From Halomicrobium salinisoli (GTDB lineage Archaea; Halobacteriota; Halobacteria; Halobacteriales; Haloarculaceae), in assembly GCF_020405185.1 (NCBI RefSeq), contig NZ_CP084463.1, positions 806,001 through 870,000 of the forward strand: a DNA stretch of 64,000 bases, read 5' to 3'. Every line of letters begins with the position of its first letter. Position 1 is the stretch's first letter. This document shows, piece after piece, positions 25,853 through 34,638 of this stretch. Below the pieces are notes generated by a model. The model saw only the letters and a program-made list of their open reading frames with translations, was not told the origin of the DNA and searched no databases. Made by a program: the position numbers and the translations under genes.

Positions 25853-27096
25853 GCAGCGAATCCACGTTCGGCGACTACGGGGGACAGTACGTGCCGGAGG
25901 CGCTGATGCCGGCCATCGAGGAACTGGCGGACGCCTACGAGCGGTACGTGATCGACGACGAGGACGGCTTCGTCGAGGAGTTCCGCGAGCGGATGGCCGA
26001 CTTCGGCGGGCGGCCGACGCCGCTGCAGTACGCGGAGCAGCTCTCGGAACGCTACGACACGGACGTCTACCTCAAGCGCGAGGACCTCCTCCACGGCGGG
26101 GCCCACAAGCTCAACAACGCCCTGGGGCAGGTGCTTCTGGCGAAGTACATGGGCAAGGAGCGGATCATCGCGGAGACCGGCGCCGGCCAGCACGGCACGG
26201 CGACGGCGATGGCCGCCGCCCACCTCGACATGCCCTGCGAGATCTACATGGGCGAGACCGACATCGCGCGCCAGCGCCCCAACGTCTTCCGGATGCGGAT
26301 CAACGGGGCCGAGGTGAACCCGGTCTCGACGGGCCGCGGCACGCTGAAGGAGGCCATCACCGAGACGTTCCGCGACTGGGCGACGACCGTGGAGACGACC
26401 CACTACGTCGTCGGCTCCGTGGTCGGCCCGCACCCCTTCCCGGCGATGGTCCGGGACTTCCAGGCGGTCATCAGCGAGGAGGCCCGCGAGCAGATCCAGG
26501 CGCAGACGGGCGACCTGCCCGACGCCGTCGTGGCCTGCGCCGGCGGCGGGTCGAACACCATGGGCGCGTTCCACGAGTTCCGGGAGGACAGCGAGGTCGA
26601 CCTCTACGCCGTCGAGGCCGGCGGCGACTCGCTGGACGTGGACGAGGAGGCGGGCGTCGCGCCCAACTCCGCGTCGCTGTCGACGGGCGAGGAGGGCGTG
26701 CTCCACGGCGCGCGGACGAAGCTCCTCCAGGACTCGGACGGGCAGATCATGGAGTCCCACAGCGTCTCCGCCGGGCTGGACTACGCCGGCGTCGGTCCCG
26801 AACTCGCGCACATGGTCGACTCGGGCCGCGTCGAGGCGGTCAACGTCGACGACGACGCCGCGCTCTCGGCCTTCCACCGCCTCTCGCAGGAGGAGGGGAT
26901 CATCCCGGCGCTGGAGAGCGCTCACGCGCTGGCGTACCTCCACGAGCACCACGACGAACTCGGCGACACCGTCGTCGTGAACGTCTCCGGCCGCGGCGAC
27001 AAGGACCTCGAGACGGTCATCGAGGAGACGGGCGAGCGCGACGTCGACGCCGCGCCGGACCTCTCGGTCTTCCGCGAGGTCGGGGGTGGTCTCTGA
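25849..27096 (+). CDS. trpB: Tryptophan synthase beta chain
   Basis: This subunit condenses indole with serine. The 415-aa PLP enzyme carries the Schiff-base Lys in '[19 protein letters not shown]', the phosphate loop '[13 protein letters not shown]', and '[14 protein letters not shown]' near the C-terminus. It is the TrpB1 type that pairs with TrpA, which is encoded immediately downstream with a one-base stop/start overlap (TGATG). Confidence 0.96.
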   Translation: MSSESTFGDYGGQYVPEALMPAIEELADAYERYVIDDEDGFVEEFRERMADFGGRPTPLQYAEQLSERYDTDVYLKREDLLHGGAHKLNNALGQVLLAKYMGKERIIAETGAGQHGTATAMAAAHLDMPCEIYMGETDIARQRPNVFRMRINGAEVNPVSTGRGTLKEAITETFRDWATTVETTHYVVGSVVGPHPFPAMVRDFQAVISEEAREQIQAQTGDLPDAVVACAGGGSNTMGAFHEFREDSEVDLYAVEAGGDSLDVDEEAGVAPNSASLSTGEEGVLHGARTKLLQDSDGQIMESHSVSAGLDYAGVGPELAHMVDSGRVEAVNVDDDAALSAFHRLSQEEGIIPALESAHALAYLHEHHDELGDTVVVNVSGRGDKDLETVIEETGERDVDAAPDLSVFREVGGGL

Positions 27097-27968
27097 TGGG
27101 ACTCGAACGCGCCTTCGCCGACGGCCCCGCCTTCGTCCCCTATCTGGCGGCGGGCGACCCGGACTACGAGTCCTCGCTGCAGTACGTCGAGGCGCTGGCC
27201 CGCGGCGGCGCCGACGTGATCGAACTCGGGCTGCCGTTCTCCGAGCCGATGGCCGAGGGGCCGACCATCCAGGAGGCCGTCGTCCGCTCGCTGGCGGCGG
27301 GCATGACGCCCGACCGCTTCCTCCAGTTCGTCCGGGACCTCGACGTGGACGTGCCGCTGGTCTGCATGACCTACTACAACCTGATCTACCAGTACGGAGG
27401 CAGCGAGGCGCGGAGCGCCTCGGACGCGAGCGGTGAAACCGCGAGCCAGGGGCCCAGGGCGTTCGTCGAGGCCGCCGCCGAGGCCGGCATCGAGGGCTTC
27501 GTCGTCCCGGACCTCCCCGCCGAGGAGGCCGGGCCGATGCGCGAGGCCTGCGACGAGTTCGGCCTCGACCTGATCTTCATCGTCGCGCCGACGACGCGGG
27601 GCGAGCGCCTCGACGCCATGCAGCAGCACACCTCGGGCTACGTGTACGTCCAGGCGCGCCTGGGCGTGACGGGCGCGCGCGACGACGTCTCCGACCAGAC
27701 CGAGGGGAGCCTCGCGCGCCTCTCGGAGTGGTCGGTCCCGAAGGCGGTCGGCTTCGGCATCAAGACCGGCGACCACGCCGAGCGCATCGTCTCGGCGGGC
27801 GCCGACGGGATCATCGTCGGCTCCGCGCTCGTGGACATCGTCGCCGAGGGCCACGAGAACGACGACCCCGCCGACGAGGTCGCGGACCGCCTCGAGGAGA
27901 AGGCACGCGAGCTGAAGGAGGGGGCGGTCCGCGGGGCGCAGGACCGACCGCAACCGGAAGGCAAATAA
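27096..27968 (+). CDS. trpA: Tryptophan synthase alpha chain, with an unusual internal insertion
   Basis: This subunit cleaves indole-3-glycerol phosphate to indole. The 290-aa TIM barrel carries '[13 protein letters not shown]', catalytic Glu in '[16 protein letters not shown]', '[11 protein letters not shown]' and '[13 protein letters not shown]'. The bacterial catalytic Asp of 'ADGP' is Glu here (AEGP), which I recall as normal in haloarchaea. After 'IYQYGG' about 16 extra residues ([16 protein letters not shown]) precede '[13 protein letters not shown]'. At DNA level this stretch is two small palindromes (27404-27422 and 27430-27442), so a mini-element seems to have inserted in frame in a surface loop. 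Confidence 0.95.
   Translation: MGLERAFADGPAFVPYLAAGDPDYESSLQYVEALARGGADVIELGLPFSEPMAEGPTIQEAVVRSLAAGMTPDRFLQFVRDLDVDVPLVCMTYYNLIYQYGGSEARSASDASGETASQGPRAFVEAAAEAGIEGFVVPDLPAEEAGPMREACDEFGLDLIFIVAPTTRGERLDAMQQHTSGYVYVQARLGVTGARDDVSDQTEGSLARLSEWSVPKAVGFGIKTGDHAERIVSAGADGIIVGSALVDIVAEGHENDDPADEVADRLEEKARELKEGAVRGAQDRPQPEGK
27399..27449 (+). repeat. In-frame palindromic mini-insertion within trpA
   Basis: The insert contains CGAGGCGC/GCGCCTCG (27404-27411 and 27415-27422, 3-nt loop) and GCGGT/ACCGC (27430-27434 and 27438-27442). It encodes a low-complexity Ser/Ala/Glu/Arg segment. In composition and hairpin style it matches the palindrome cluster at 15650-15765. Confidence 0.55.
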
Positions 27969-27994
27969 TCGTACTTGCCACAGTCTACCACAAC

Positions 27995-28801
27995 ATGACC
28001 GCAGGGAAATCGGCGCGACTGGATCGGATCGGGACAGGGGGGCGCCACGTCATCGTCCCCATGGACCACGGCATCACACTGGGCGCTGTCGACGGCCTCG
28101 TCGACATCGAATCGACCATCGACGCGGTGACCCGTGGCGGCGCGGACGCGGTCCTCACGCAGAAGGGCATCGCGGGCCGCGTCCACGGCAACCTCAACGG
28201 CGCGGGCTACATCGTTCACATCAACGGCTCGACCTCCATCGGCCCGGACGAGAACGACAAGCGGCCGACCGGCACCGTCGAGGACGCCATCCGCGCGGGC
28301 GCCGACGCCGTCTCCTTCCACATCAACGTCGGCAGCGAGCACGAGCCCGACCAGATCAGCCAGCTCGCGGAGGTCACCAGCGAGGCCGAGCGTTACGGCC
28401 TGCCCGTGCTGGCGATGACCTACGCGCGCGGCCACGACGTCCGCGACGACGACCCCGAGGCCTTCTCGGAGGACCTCGGACACGCCGTCCGCCTGGGCGA
28501 GGAACTGGGCGCCGACGTCGTCAAGACCGCCTACAGCGGCACCGCGGAGACCTTCGAGCGCGTCGTCGAGTCCACGTCGCTGCCCGTGGTCATCGCCGGC
28601 GGGTCGAAGGGCACCGACGAGGAGACGCTTTCCATGGTTCGGGGAGCCGTCGACGCGGGCGCCGCGGGCATCTCCATGGGTCGGTCCATCTTCCAGCACG
28701 AGGACCCGGAGAAGATCACGCGCGCCGTCGCCGCCGTCGTCCACGAGGACGCCGAGGCCGAGGCCGCGCTCCGCGAGGCCGGTCTGGCCGTCGAGGCCTG
28801 A
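27995..28801 (+). CDS. 2-amino-3,7-dideoxy-D-threo-hept-6-ulosonate (ADTH) synthase
   Basis: This is the first enzyme of the archaeal route to 3-dehydroquinate (often named aroA'), which uses aspartate semialdehyde and a C6 ketose phosphate-derived unit. The 268-aa DhnA-type class I aldolase barrel carries 'IVPMDHGITLGAVDGL', the Schiff-base Lys in 'GADVVKTAYSGTAETF', and the phosphate-binding 'VIAGGSKGTDEE' and 'AGISMGRSIFQ'. It begins 26 nt after trpA and is likely in the same operon. The next pathway enzyme, DHQ synthase II, is at 31421. Confidence 0.92.
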   Translation: MTAGKSARLDRIGTGGRHVIVPMDHGITLGAVDGLVDIESTIDAVTRGGADAVLTQKGIAGRVHGNLNGAGYIVHINGSTSIGPDENDKRPTGTVEDAIRAGADAVSFHINVGSEHEPDQISQLAEVTSEAERYGLPVLAMTYARGHDVRDDDPEAFSEDLGHAVRLGEELGADVVKTAYSGTAETFERVVESTSLPVVIAGGSKGTDEETLSMVRGAVDAGAAGISMGRSIFQHEDPEKITRAVAAVVHEDAEAEAALREAGLAVEA

Positions 28802-28814
28802 GGGGCCTCCCCTT

Positions 28815-30245
28815 CTACAGTCCGAACAGCGACGAGATCCGACCGGACAGCGAGTCGTCGTCCTCGTCGTCGTCGGTCGCCTCCGGATCGAGCGACGGGA
28901 CGGCGGACTCGCCGTCCACGTTCGGCGACAGGATCGTCTCCTCGACGTAGCCGTCGGCCAGGCCACCGTCCGTCGCCTGGCGCACCTCGGGTTCGCCGGC
29001 CGGGTCCGCTTCGGGGTTCGGCTCCGGCGATTCCTCGCCGGTCGACTCCGTCGCCCCGGGCCCGTCGTCGCTCGCACCTGGGAACGTCCACCCCTGGGCC
29101 TCGAGGTCTTCCTTGGAGGGCGTCTCGCGCTCTGCGTCCGGTTCGTCGCTCGGTGCGTCGTCTGTGGTGTCGTCCGTGGTCATGTCGGTGGATGCCTCGG
29201 TCTCGGTCGGCGCGTCGCCGGGGGCGTTCCGGGCGGGCGCGGGGCCGTCCTCTCCGATCGGCCGCTCGACGTCGGTCCGGTCGGTCCGGGGGGCGTCGCC
29301 GCCCCCGGGATCCCGGTTCTCGTCCGCGTGCTCGGCCGGCCGGTCCGCATCGTCCGGATCGGAGTCAGCGGCGACTGCGTCGGCCCGTTCCGCGTCGGGG
29401 CCGTCAGTCGCTCCCTCGTTGCCGGCAGCCGCCTCGTCGTCGGGGGACCCGTCGTCCGCCGTCTCGCTCCCGTCAGGACCCTCGTTCTCGTCAGGACTCT
29501 CGCTCTCGTCCGCCGACTCGCGGGCAGCGAGCCGCTGGTGGACGCGCTCGGCGGCCTGTCGGTAGGCGCCCGCGACGGGGCCGTCGGGGTCGCGCTCGAC
29601 GACGGGCACGCCGGCGTCCTGCGAGCCGGGGACCGAGGGGTCGTCCGGGACGGAGGCCAGCAGGTCGACATCGAGGAAGTCGGCGAGGTCGCCCGAGGGC
29701 GGTGCCGTCCCGGTGCCGGTCATCGTCAGGACCAGTCCGGCCACGTCCCCGTCCGACCGATCGGCGAGTGTCTGGGTCTTGTCGGCGTCCCGCAGCGACG
29801 CGACCCGGGGCGTCGAGACGAGGACGGTGTAGTCCGCGAGGTCTATCGCGCTTGTGGTCGCGCTGTTGACGCCCGCTGCCGTGTCGATCAGGACGACGTC
29901 GAACAGGTCCGCGAGCGTGTCGACGACGTCCGGCACTCGTGAGACGTCGACGTCGTCCAGCGCGTCGAGGTCGGTGGCGCTGGGAGCGACGGTCACGCCG
30001 CCCGGCGCCAGCGCGAGCGTGTCCGTGACGGCCGCTTCGCCCGCGAGCACGTCGTGGACGGTCGGCGCGTCCTCCGCGCCGGGGAGGGAGAGGAAGTCGA
30101 CGACGTTCGCCATCGCCAGATCCAGCTCCAGGACGACGACGTCGAGACCGCGGTCGGCCAGGGCGACTCCAAGATTGATACTGGTGGTAGTCTTGCCCAC
30201 ACCGCCCTTGGCTCCAGCGACCGTTACGACCGGACTCGAGTGCAT
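28815..30245 (-). CDS. MinD/ParA-family ATPase with a long acidic C-terminal tail
   Basis: This is a 476-aa protein. The N-terminal 230 residues are a deviant Walker-A ATPase: 'VTVAGAKGGVGKTTTSINLGVAL', 'VVLELDLAMANVVDFL' and 'FDVVLIDTAAGVNS'. Residues about 240-470 are a low-complexity Asp/Glu/Ser/Pro/Thr region, ending in a short conserved-looking 'DDDSLSGRISSLFGL', which could be a C-terminal targeting helix. Haloarchaea have several MinD paralogues that position motility and chemotaxis arrays rather than FtsZ (established for Haloferax MinD4); some have similar long tails. It is on the opposite strand to the flanking aro genes. Confidence 0.88.
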   Translation of the reverse strand: MHSSPVVTVAGAKGGVGKTTTSINLGVALADRGLDVVVLELDLAMANVVDFLSLPGAEDAPTVHDVLAGEAAVTDTLALAPGGVTVAPSATDLDALDDVDVSRVPDVVDTLADLFDVVLIDTAAGVNSATTSAIDLADYTVLVSTPRVASLRDADKTQTLADRSDGDVAGLVLTMTGTGTAPPSGDLADFLDVDLLASVPDDPSVPGSQDAGVPVVERDPDGPVAGAYRQAAERVHQRLAARESADESESPDENEGPDGSETADDGSPDDEAAAGNEGATDGPDAERADAVAADSDPDDADRPAEHADENRDPGGGDAPRTDRTDVERPIGEDGPAPARNAPGDAPTETEASTDMTTDDTTDDAPSDEPDAERETPSKEDLEAQGWTFPGASDDGPGATESTGEESPEPNPEADPAGEPEVRQATDGGLADGYVEETILSPNVDGESAVPSLDPEATDDDEDDDSLSGRISSLFGL

Positions 30246-30405
30246 CTACGTCCCAATCGTTGCCCACGCTCCTAATTATTACGAATGATATCAGATACCA
30301 TACCAGACGCCCGTCAGACGCCCGTCACTCGCGGTCGGTCTCGGCGCCGAAGGCCGCGAGAGTAGTCGTCCGCAGAGAACGGCGACGGTGGTCAGTCTCG
30401 ACCGA

Positions 30406-31281
30406 CTACGCCCCGCCGGAGCGGGCCTCGTCGAGCCAGTCCGGGTCCTCGACCGTGACGTCGGACGAGGCGTTCAGATCGTAGTCGTACCGGACGACCT
30501 GCGACGGCTGGCTCACGTTCCCGGCCACGACGAAGCCGAGTTCGGCCCCGTGGACGACGCCGTCCTCGTCGACGAGCACCTGACCGGTCAGGTTCGCCGC
30601 GTTCTCGTTGGTCGCCTGGTCGTCGGTGGTGAGGCCGGTCGGCTCGTAGCGGACCAGTTTCGTCCCGTTACGCTGGGTGACCTCCGTCGCGTTCCAGTTC
30701 GCGCCCTCGAGGATCGGTCGGATTCCCGTGGTGCTGATGCTGGCGTGGCGCGCCGCGAAGTCCGACGAGGGCGTGTCGACGGAGTAGGTCGCGTTCCCGG
30801 TCCGGTCGACGGAGCGCGTGTAGGTCTCGTTGGCCGTCGCCAGTGACGTGGTCAGCGAGACGGTCTGGACGCGATCCTGGCCGACGTAGGAGCCATTCGT
30901 CGTCAGGAGTAACCGCTCGGACTCGAAGTCGCTGCGGATGTCGGCGGTGAACACGGAGCGCAGGCTACTCTGGTTGCCCGAGGCGTCCTGCTCCCAGGAT
31001 ATCCTCTGATAGCGCGACTCGACGTCCTGACCCCGTAGCGCCTCGCCGTGGGCGTCGGCCAGATCGCTCACGTTCCCGAACCCGTCGGCGTTCGCCCCTG
31101 CGGGGTAGGCGAACTCCTCGACGGAACCGGCGCTCTCGGTGGGCGTCCCGGTCGGGGTCGCGTTCTGTCCGTCCGTCTCGTTCGACACGGGCGTCTCGGC
31201 GGCGTCGCCGGACAGCCCTCCACAGCCCGCGAGGAGGACGAGTCCGACGACGCACAGCGTCGCCAGCGTTCGCGCAGTCAT
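30406..31281 (-). CDS. Secreted lipoprotein (possibly DUF7537 family)
   Basis: This is a 291-aa protein. Its signal peptide ends in the lipobox 'VGLVLLAGCGG' (Cys near residue 20), followed by a Thr/Ser/Asn-rich tether, then a beta-rich domain of about 230 residues with many potential N-glycosylation sequons ('NQS', 'NGS', 'NET', 'NAT', 'NES'-type). This layout is shared by a large haloarchaeal lipoprotein family; the DUF7537 label is from memory. The role may be substrate binding or envelope structure. It is divergent from the DHQ synthase gene. Confidence 0.75.
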   Translation of the reverse strand: MTARTLATLCVVGLVLLAGCGGLSGDAAETPVSNETDGQNATPTGTPTESAGSVEEFAYPAGANADGFGNVSDLADAHGEALRGQDVESRYQRISWEQDASGNQSSLRSVFTADIRSDFESERLLLTTNGSYVGQDRVQTVSLTTSLATANETYTRSVDRTGNATYSVDTPSSDFAARHASISTTGIRPILEGANWNATEVTQRNGTKLVRYEPTGLTTDDQATNENAANLTGQVLVDEDGVVHGAELGFVVAGNVSQPSQVVRYDYDLNASSDVTVEDPDWLDEARSGGA

Positions 31282-31420
31282 CTACCGGGAGGAAGCGAGA
31301 GCGGGTGAAAAAACACACGGCCGCGGCCGGACGACAGGTGTCGACGGTGCGTCGCCGGCGCCGTTCGCGTCGTCGCCGTTTCCGCCACGTTCAAGCACCG
31401 CGCCCGCACACGGGAGGATA

Positions 31421-32587
31421 ATGACACGGAGCGTGTGGCTGAAGGCCGACGACGAAGTCGGCGACTGGGAGGCCAGGAAGCGCCGCATCACGGCCGGACT
31501 CGAGGCGGGGGTCGACTGGGTGCTCGTCGACGAGCACGACGTCGCGCGAGTCCGCGAACTGGGCGAGGTCAACGTCGCCGCCTTCGCCGGCGGCGACGTC
31601 CACGTCATGGACGCCGAGGGCGAGGAGATCGAGCCCGACGCGACCGTCGTGGGCAAGGAGGGCGAGGGCGACGGCACTGTCGATCTCCCCTCGGACTTCT
31701 CGGGGTCGGCGGACCTCTCCGCGCTCCGGCAGGACGGCGACGCCCCGGACGGCGGCTACGTCCGCATCTTCGACGAGGACTACGAGGCCTTCGCCGAGCA
31801 GGTCGCCCAGGAGGCCGACCACACCATCGTCATCGGCGACGACTGGCAGATCATCCCGCTGGAGAACCTCATCGCCCGCGTCGGCGACGAGACGGAGCTG
31901 ATCACCGGCGTCCAGTCCGCGGAAGACGCCCGCACCGCCTACGAGACGCTGGAGCTCGGCGCCGACGGCGTCCTGCTGGACACCGACGACCCGGACGAGA
32001 TCCGTCGCACCGTCGAGGTCCGCGACGAGGCCGGCCGCGAGCAGCTTGAGCTCACGTGGGCCGAGGTGACCGACATCGAGCAGACCGGCTCCGCCGACCG
32101 GGTCTGCATCGATACGGGCAACCTCATGGAGCACGACGAGGGCATGCTCGTCGGCTCGATGTCCCGCGGCCTCTTCTTCGTCCACGCGGAGACCGCCGAG
32201 TCGCCCTACGTCGCCTCCCGGCCGTTCCGGGTCAACGCCGGCGCCGTCCACGCCTACGTCCGCACGCCCGACGGCGGCACGAAGTACCTCTCCGAGGTCG
32301 GCAGCGGCGACGAGGTCCAGATCGTCGACGAGGACGGCAACACGCGCGAGGCCATCGTCGGCCGCGCCAAGATCGAGAAGCGCCCGATGTTCCGCGTGCA
32401 GGCCGAGACGGAGGAGGGCGACCGCATCGAGACCCTGATCCAGAACGCCGAGACGATCAAGATGCACACGACGGACGGCCGCACCGCCATCACGGACGTC
32501 GAGGAGGGCGACGAGCTGCTGGTCTACACCGAGGACGCCGCCCGGCACTTCGGCGAGAAGGTCGAGGAGTCCATCATCGAGAAGTGA
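31421..32587 (+). CDS. 3-dehydroquinate synthase II (archaeal type)
   Basis: This enzyme (often named aroB') oxidatively deaminates and cyclises ADTH to 3-dehydroquinate using NAD. The 388-aa protein opens 'MTRSVWLKADDEVGDWEARKRRITAGLEAGVDWVLVDE'. It has 'HTIVIGDDWQIIPLENLIA', 'RVCIDTGNLMEHDEGMLVGSMSRGLFFVHAET' and 'PFRVNAGAVHAYVRTPDGGTKYLSEVGSGDEV', all typical of the family. The start at 31421 follows GGAGGAT. It supplies the shikimate pathway together with ADTH synthase (27995) and AroD (33554). Confidence 0.94.
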   Translation: MTRSVWLKADDEVGDWEARKRRITAGLEAGVDWVLVDEHDVARVRELGEVNVAAFAGGDVHVMDAEGEEIEPDATVVGKEGEGDGTVDLPSDFSGSADLSALRQDGDAPDGGYVRIFDEDYEAFAEQVAQEADHTIVIGDDWQIIPLENLIARVGDETELITGVQSAEDARTAYETLELGADGVLLDTDDPDEIRRTVEVRDEAGREQLELTWAEVTDIEQTGSADRVCIDTGNLMEHDEGMLVGSMSRGLFFVHAETAESPYVASRPFRVNAGAVHAYVRTPDGGTKYLSEVGSGDEVQIVDEDGNTREAIVGRAKIEKRPMFRVQAETEEGDRIETLIQNAETIKMHTTDGRTAITDVEEGDELLVYTEDAARHFGEKVEESIIEK

Positions 32588-32657
32588 GGGCCGCAAGGAG
32601 AGTCTCTACACCGCCGCGCGACGGGCGGCTTTTCAGGCGGCCACCCGAACGACCGGT

Positions 32658-32936
32658 ATGTTCGGATCGCGAACGCTCACCGCCGCGGTCGGGCTCGTCG
32701 GTAGCCTGCTCCTGACCGTCGTCCTCTGGTGGTACTTCGACACGCTGGCGGTCTTCCTCTTTCTCCCCTTCGTCCCGTTCCTGTTCCGGCGGTCGAGCGG
32801 GGACGAGCGCGCCGGCGGATCGACGGTCGAATACCGGGCGTGTCCGCAGTGTGACTTCCGGACGGCCGATCCCGACCACGAGTACTGCCCGCGAGACGGA
32901 GCGCGGCTCCGGGCGGTCGACGAACCGCGGCGCTGA
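32658..32936 (+). CDS. Small two-helix membrane protein with zinc ribbon
   Basis: This is a 92-aa protein with two adjacent hydrophobic segments (about residues 8-28 and 30-46) and a C-terminal zinc ribbon 'CPQCDFRTADPDHEYCPRDG' (CxxC...CxxD/C-type). No specific family is recognised. It sits 70 nt downstream of the DHQ synthase gene on the same strand and may be co-transcribed. Confidence 0.65.
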   Translation: MFGSRTLTAAVGLVGSLLLTVVLWWYFDTLAVFLFLPFVPFLFRRSSGDERAGGSTVEYRACPQCDFRTADPDHEYCPRDGARLRAVDEPRR

Positions 32937-33020
32937 GGATCGGGTAGCTGCACGCGAGAACTACGGCAGCACGATCACTCGCCTGTCGCCGGTGACGGGC
33001 GCGCCCCGGACGGCCCCGGT

Positions 33021-33476
33021 CTAGGCGTCGGAGCCGTCGTCGGGGGCGACCGGGTCGCGGTCGGCGCCGTTCGACTCGGCCGGCGGCGCCAGCCGGGTCG
33101 TACACCAGTGGCAGAACTCCAGGTCCTCGTCCAGATCCTTGCCGCAGTACGGGCAGCGCGCCCCTTCGGCGGCCGCGGCGCGACGGTTGCCCTGCGAGGC
33201 CATCCAGTAGGCGTCGGCCCCGCTGAGGACGACGATGGCCGTCATCGCGAGCTGATTGCGCGCGGTGATCTCGCGGGACGCGGCCATGATCGACTCGAGA
33301 GAGACGGTGTCGACTGTCAGTACGGACTCCGGCACGAGCACCAGCGTCGACCCCAGGAGGAGGCCGAACCACAGGACGGCACGGAGCCACTCCCGGAGGT
33401 AGACGTGACCGAGTCCCGGGGAGACCACGGCGAGGATCGCGGCCAGCCACGGCCGCTTGCGGTCGGTTCGAGACAC
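33021..33476 (-). CDS. Membrane protein with C-terminal zinc ribbon (possibly DUF7575)
   Basis: This is a 151-aa protein. The N-terminal basic segment 'RKRPWLAAILAVVSPGLGHVYLREWLRAVLWFGLLLGSTL' is the TM2/'SPGLGHxYLG'-like hairpin, a further hydrophobic stretch occurs near residue 75, and a zinc ribbon 'CPYCGKDLDEDLEFCHWC' lies near residues 107-124. It is a conserved haloarchaeal architecture, probably an assembly or regulatory membrane protein (inference). Confidence 0.75.
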   Translation of the reverse strand: MSRTDRKRPWLAAILAVVSPGLGHVYLREWLRAVLWFGLLLGSTLVLVPESVLTVDTVSLESIMAASREITARNQLAMTAIVVLSGADAYWMASQGNRRAAAAEGARCPYCGKDLDEDLEFCHWCTTRLAPPAESNGADRDPVAPDDGSDA

Positions 33477-33553
33477 TCTACCCCGCCGTACGCGTGGACG
33501 GTTGTTAAGCTACCGGCATCTGATCGACGGTCGCGGGCGACCCGCCGCGCTCC

Positions 33554-34267
33554 TCACTGGGCGGCCGTCTCCCGCTCGGGCACCTCGCTCCGCAGGTCGT
33601 CGATCAGCGCCCGGAGCGTCGCGAGGTCGTACTGCCCGGGCGCCGTCGCGTCGGTCGGGTTGACCGGCGCGTAGCCGATCTTCGATCCGTACAGCGGCGC
33701 GACGGCCCGCGAGTGACGACCCGGCTCGCCCATCGCCATCGTGGCGACCCGCTCGCCCTCGTCCGTCAGCGTCCGCGTGGCGTCGAGCAGGTCGAGCACG
33801 TCGCCGGACGACTGGGCCGTCGTCGCTATCTTCCCCACGTCGCCGTGCTCGCAGGCCGCCCGGAGCCGCTCGACCAGATCTCCGCGATCGGGCGTCGCCT
33901 CGAAGTCGTGCGTCGAGACGACGACGGCGACGTCGCTGGCGCGGGCCTCCTCGACCACGCGCGTCGCGTCGTAGTCGCCCCCGCCGGTGAGCGCGGCCAG
34001 TTCGACGTCGACCGCCTCGACGGCGTCGTGGCCGACGGCCGTCTCCAGCGCGTCGAGCCTGGTGGTGTCGTCCGGCGCCTCGCCGCCCTCCCAGTGGACC
34101 CGGTTGGTCACAAGCAGGGGCAACTCCCCCTCGTAGGCGTCGAGCGCGTCCAGCGGGTCGTCGGCCAGGTCCATCCGAAGCTCCATCCCGTCGGCGTGCT
34201 CGCGCGCCGCCGGCTCCTCGCTCAGATCCGTCGTAGCGGCCAGCAGCCCGAACGACGTGAACTCCAT
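33554..34267 (-). CDS. aroD: 3-dehydroquinate dehydratase, type I
   Basis: This is the third shikimate-pathway step. The 237-aa class I barrel has 'ELRMDLADDP' (substrate-binding Arg), catalytic His in 'VVVSTHDFEATP' and the Schiff-base Lys in 'HGDVGKIATTAQSSGDV'. 'MAMGEPGRHSRAVAPLYGSKIGYAPV' forms the C-terminal substrate loop. The start at MEFTSFGLLAATTD is chosen on the fold; an upstream ATG adds eight basic residues. It completes the pathway block with the aroA'/aroB' functions nearby. Confidence 0.92.
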   Translation of the reverse strand: MEFTSFGLLAATTDLSEEPAAREHADGMELRMDLADDPLDALDAYEGELPLLVTNRVHWEGGEAPDDTTRLDALETAVGHDAVEAVDVELAALTGGGDYDATRVVEEARASDVAVVVSTHDFEATPDRGDLVERLRAACEHGDVGKIATTAQSSGDVLDLLDATRTLTDEGERVATMAMGEPGRHSRAVAPLYGSKIGYAPVNPTDATAPGQYDLATLRALIDDLRSEVPERETAAQ

Positions 34268-34319
34268 GGGCCTGCTTCGACTGCGCCACACATAGCCGTT
34301 GGCCTTCTCGGGGCCCGTC

Positions 34320-34607
34320 TCACTCCTCGGCGATGGTCCTCCCGCGCGCGACGCAGTAGATCAGCGCGACGCCGGCACCGACGGCGAGGACGAACTGGCC
34401 GAGGACGGTGAACGGGATCGCCAGCCCCGACGGGGCCAGCAGGAAGCCGATCGCGTACGGGACGAACGCGACGAGCACGAACGACCCGATCAGCTTGGCG
34501 AGCGGGATCGCCTCTTCGAGGACCTGAACGAGGTCGACGGTACCGTCGCGTGAATCGATGAACGGGGCGGAGGGCGGCATCTCCTCGGTTGTCCCGGCGG
34601 CGCTCAC
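34320..34607 (-). CDS. Small two-TM membrane protein
   Basis: This is a 95-aa protein with an acidic N-terminal 30 residues and two hydrophobic helices ('LIGSFVLVAFVPYAIGFLLAP' and 'FTVLGQFVLAVGAGVALIYCVA'). No motif or family is recognised. It lies between tfb and aroD on the same strand and could share a transcript with tfb. Confidence 0.6.
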   Translation of the reverse strand: MSAAGTTEEMPPSAPFIDSRDGTVDLVQVLEEAIPLAKLIGSFVLVAFVPYAIGFLLAPSGLAIPFTVLGQFVLAVGAGVALIYCVARGRTIAEE

Positions 34608-34638
34608 AAAGCGTTTGCGGTGGCTCTGATCGCCGTCG

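Noticed and set aside
27096..27968. Loss of the catalytic Asp in TrpA (AEGP instead of ADGP)
   Set aside because: Glu at this site is conservative and, from memory, usual in haloarchaeal TrpA, so it does not indicate an inactive enzyme.
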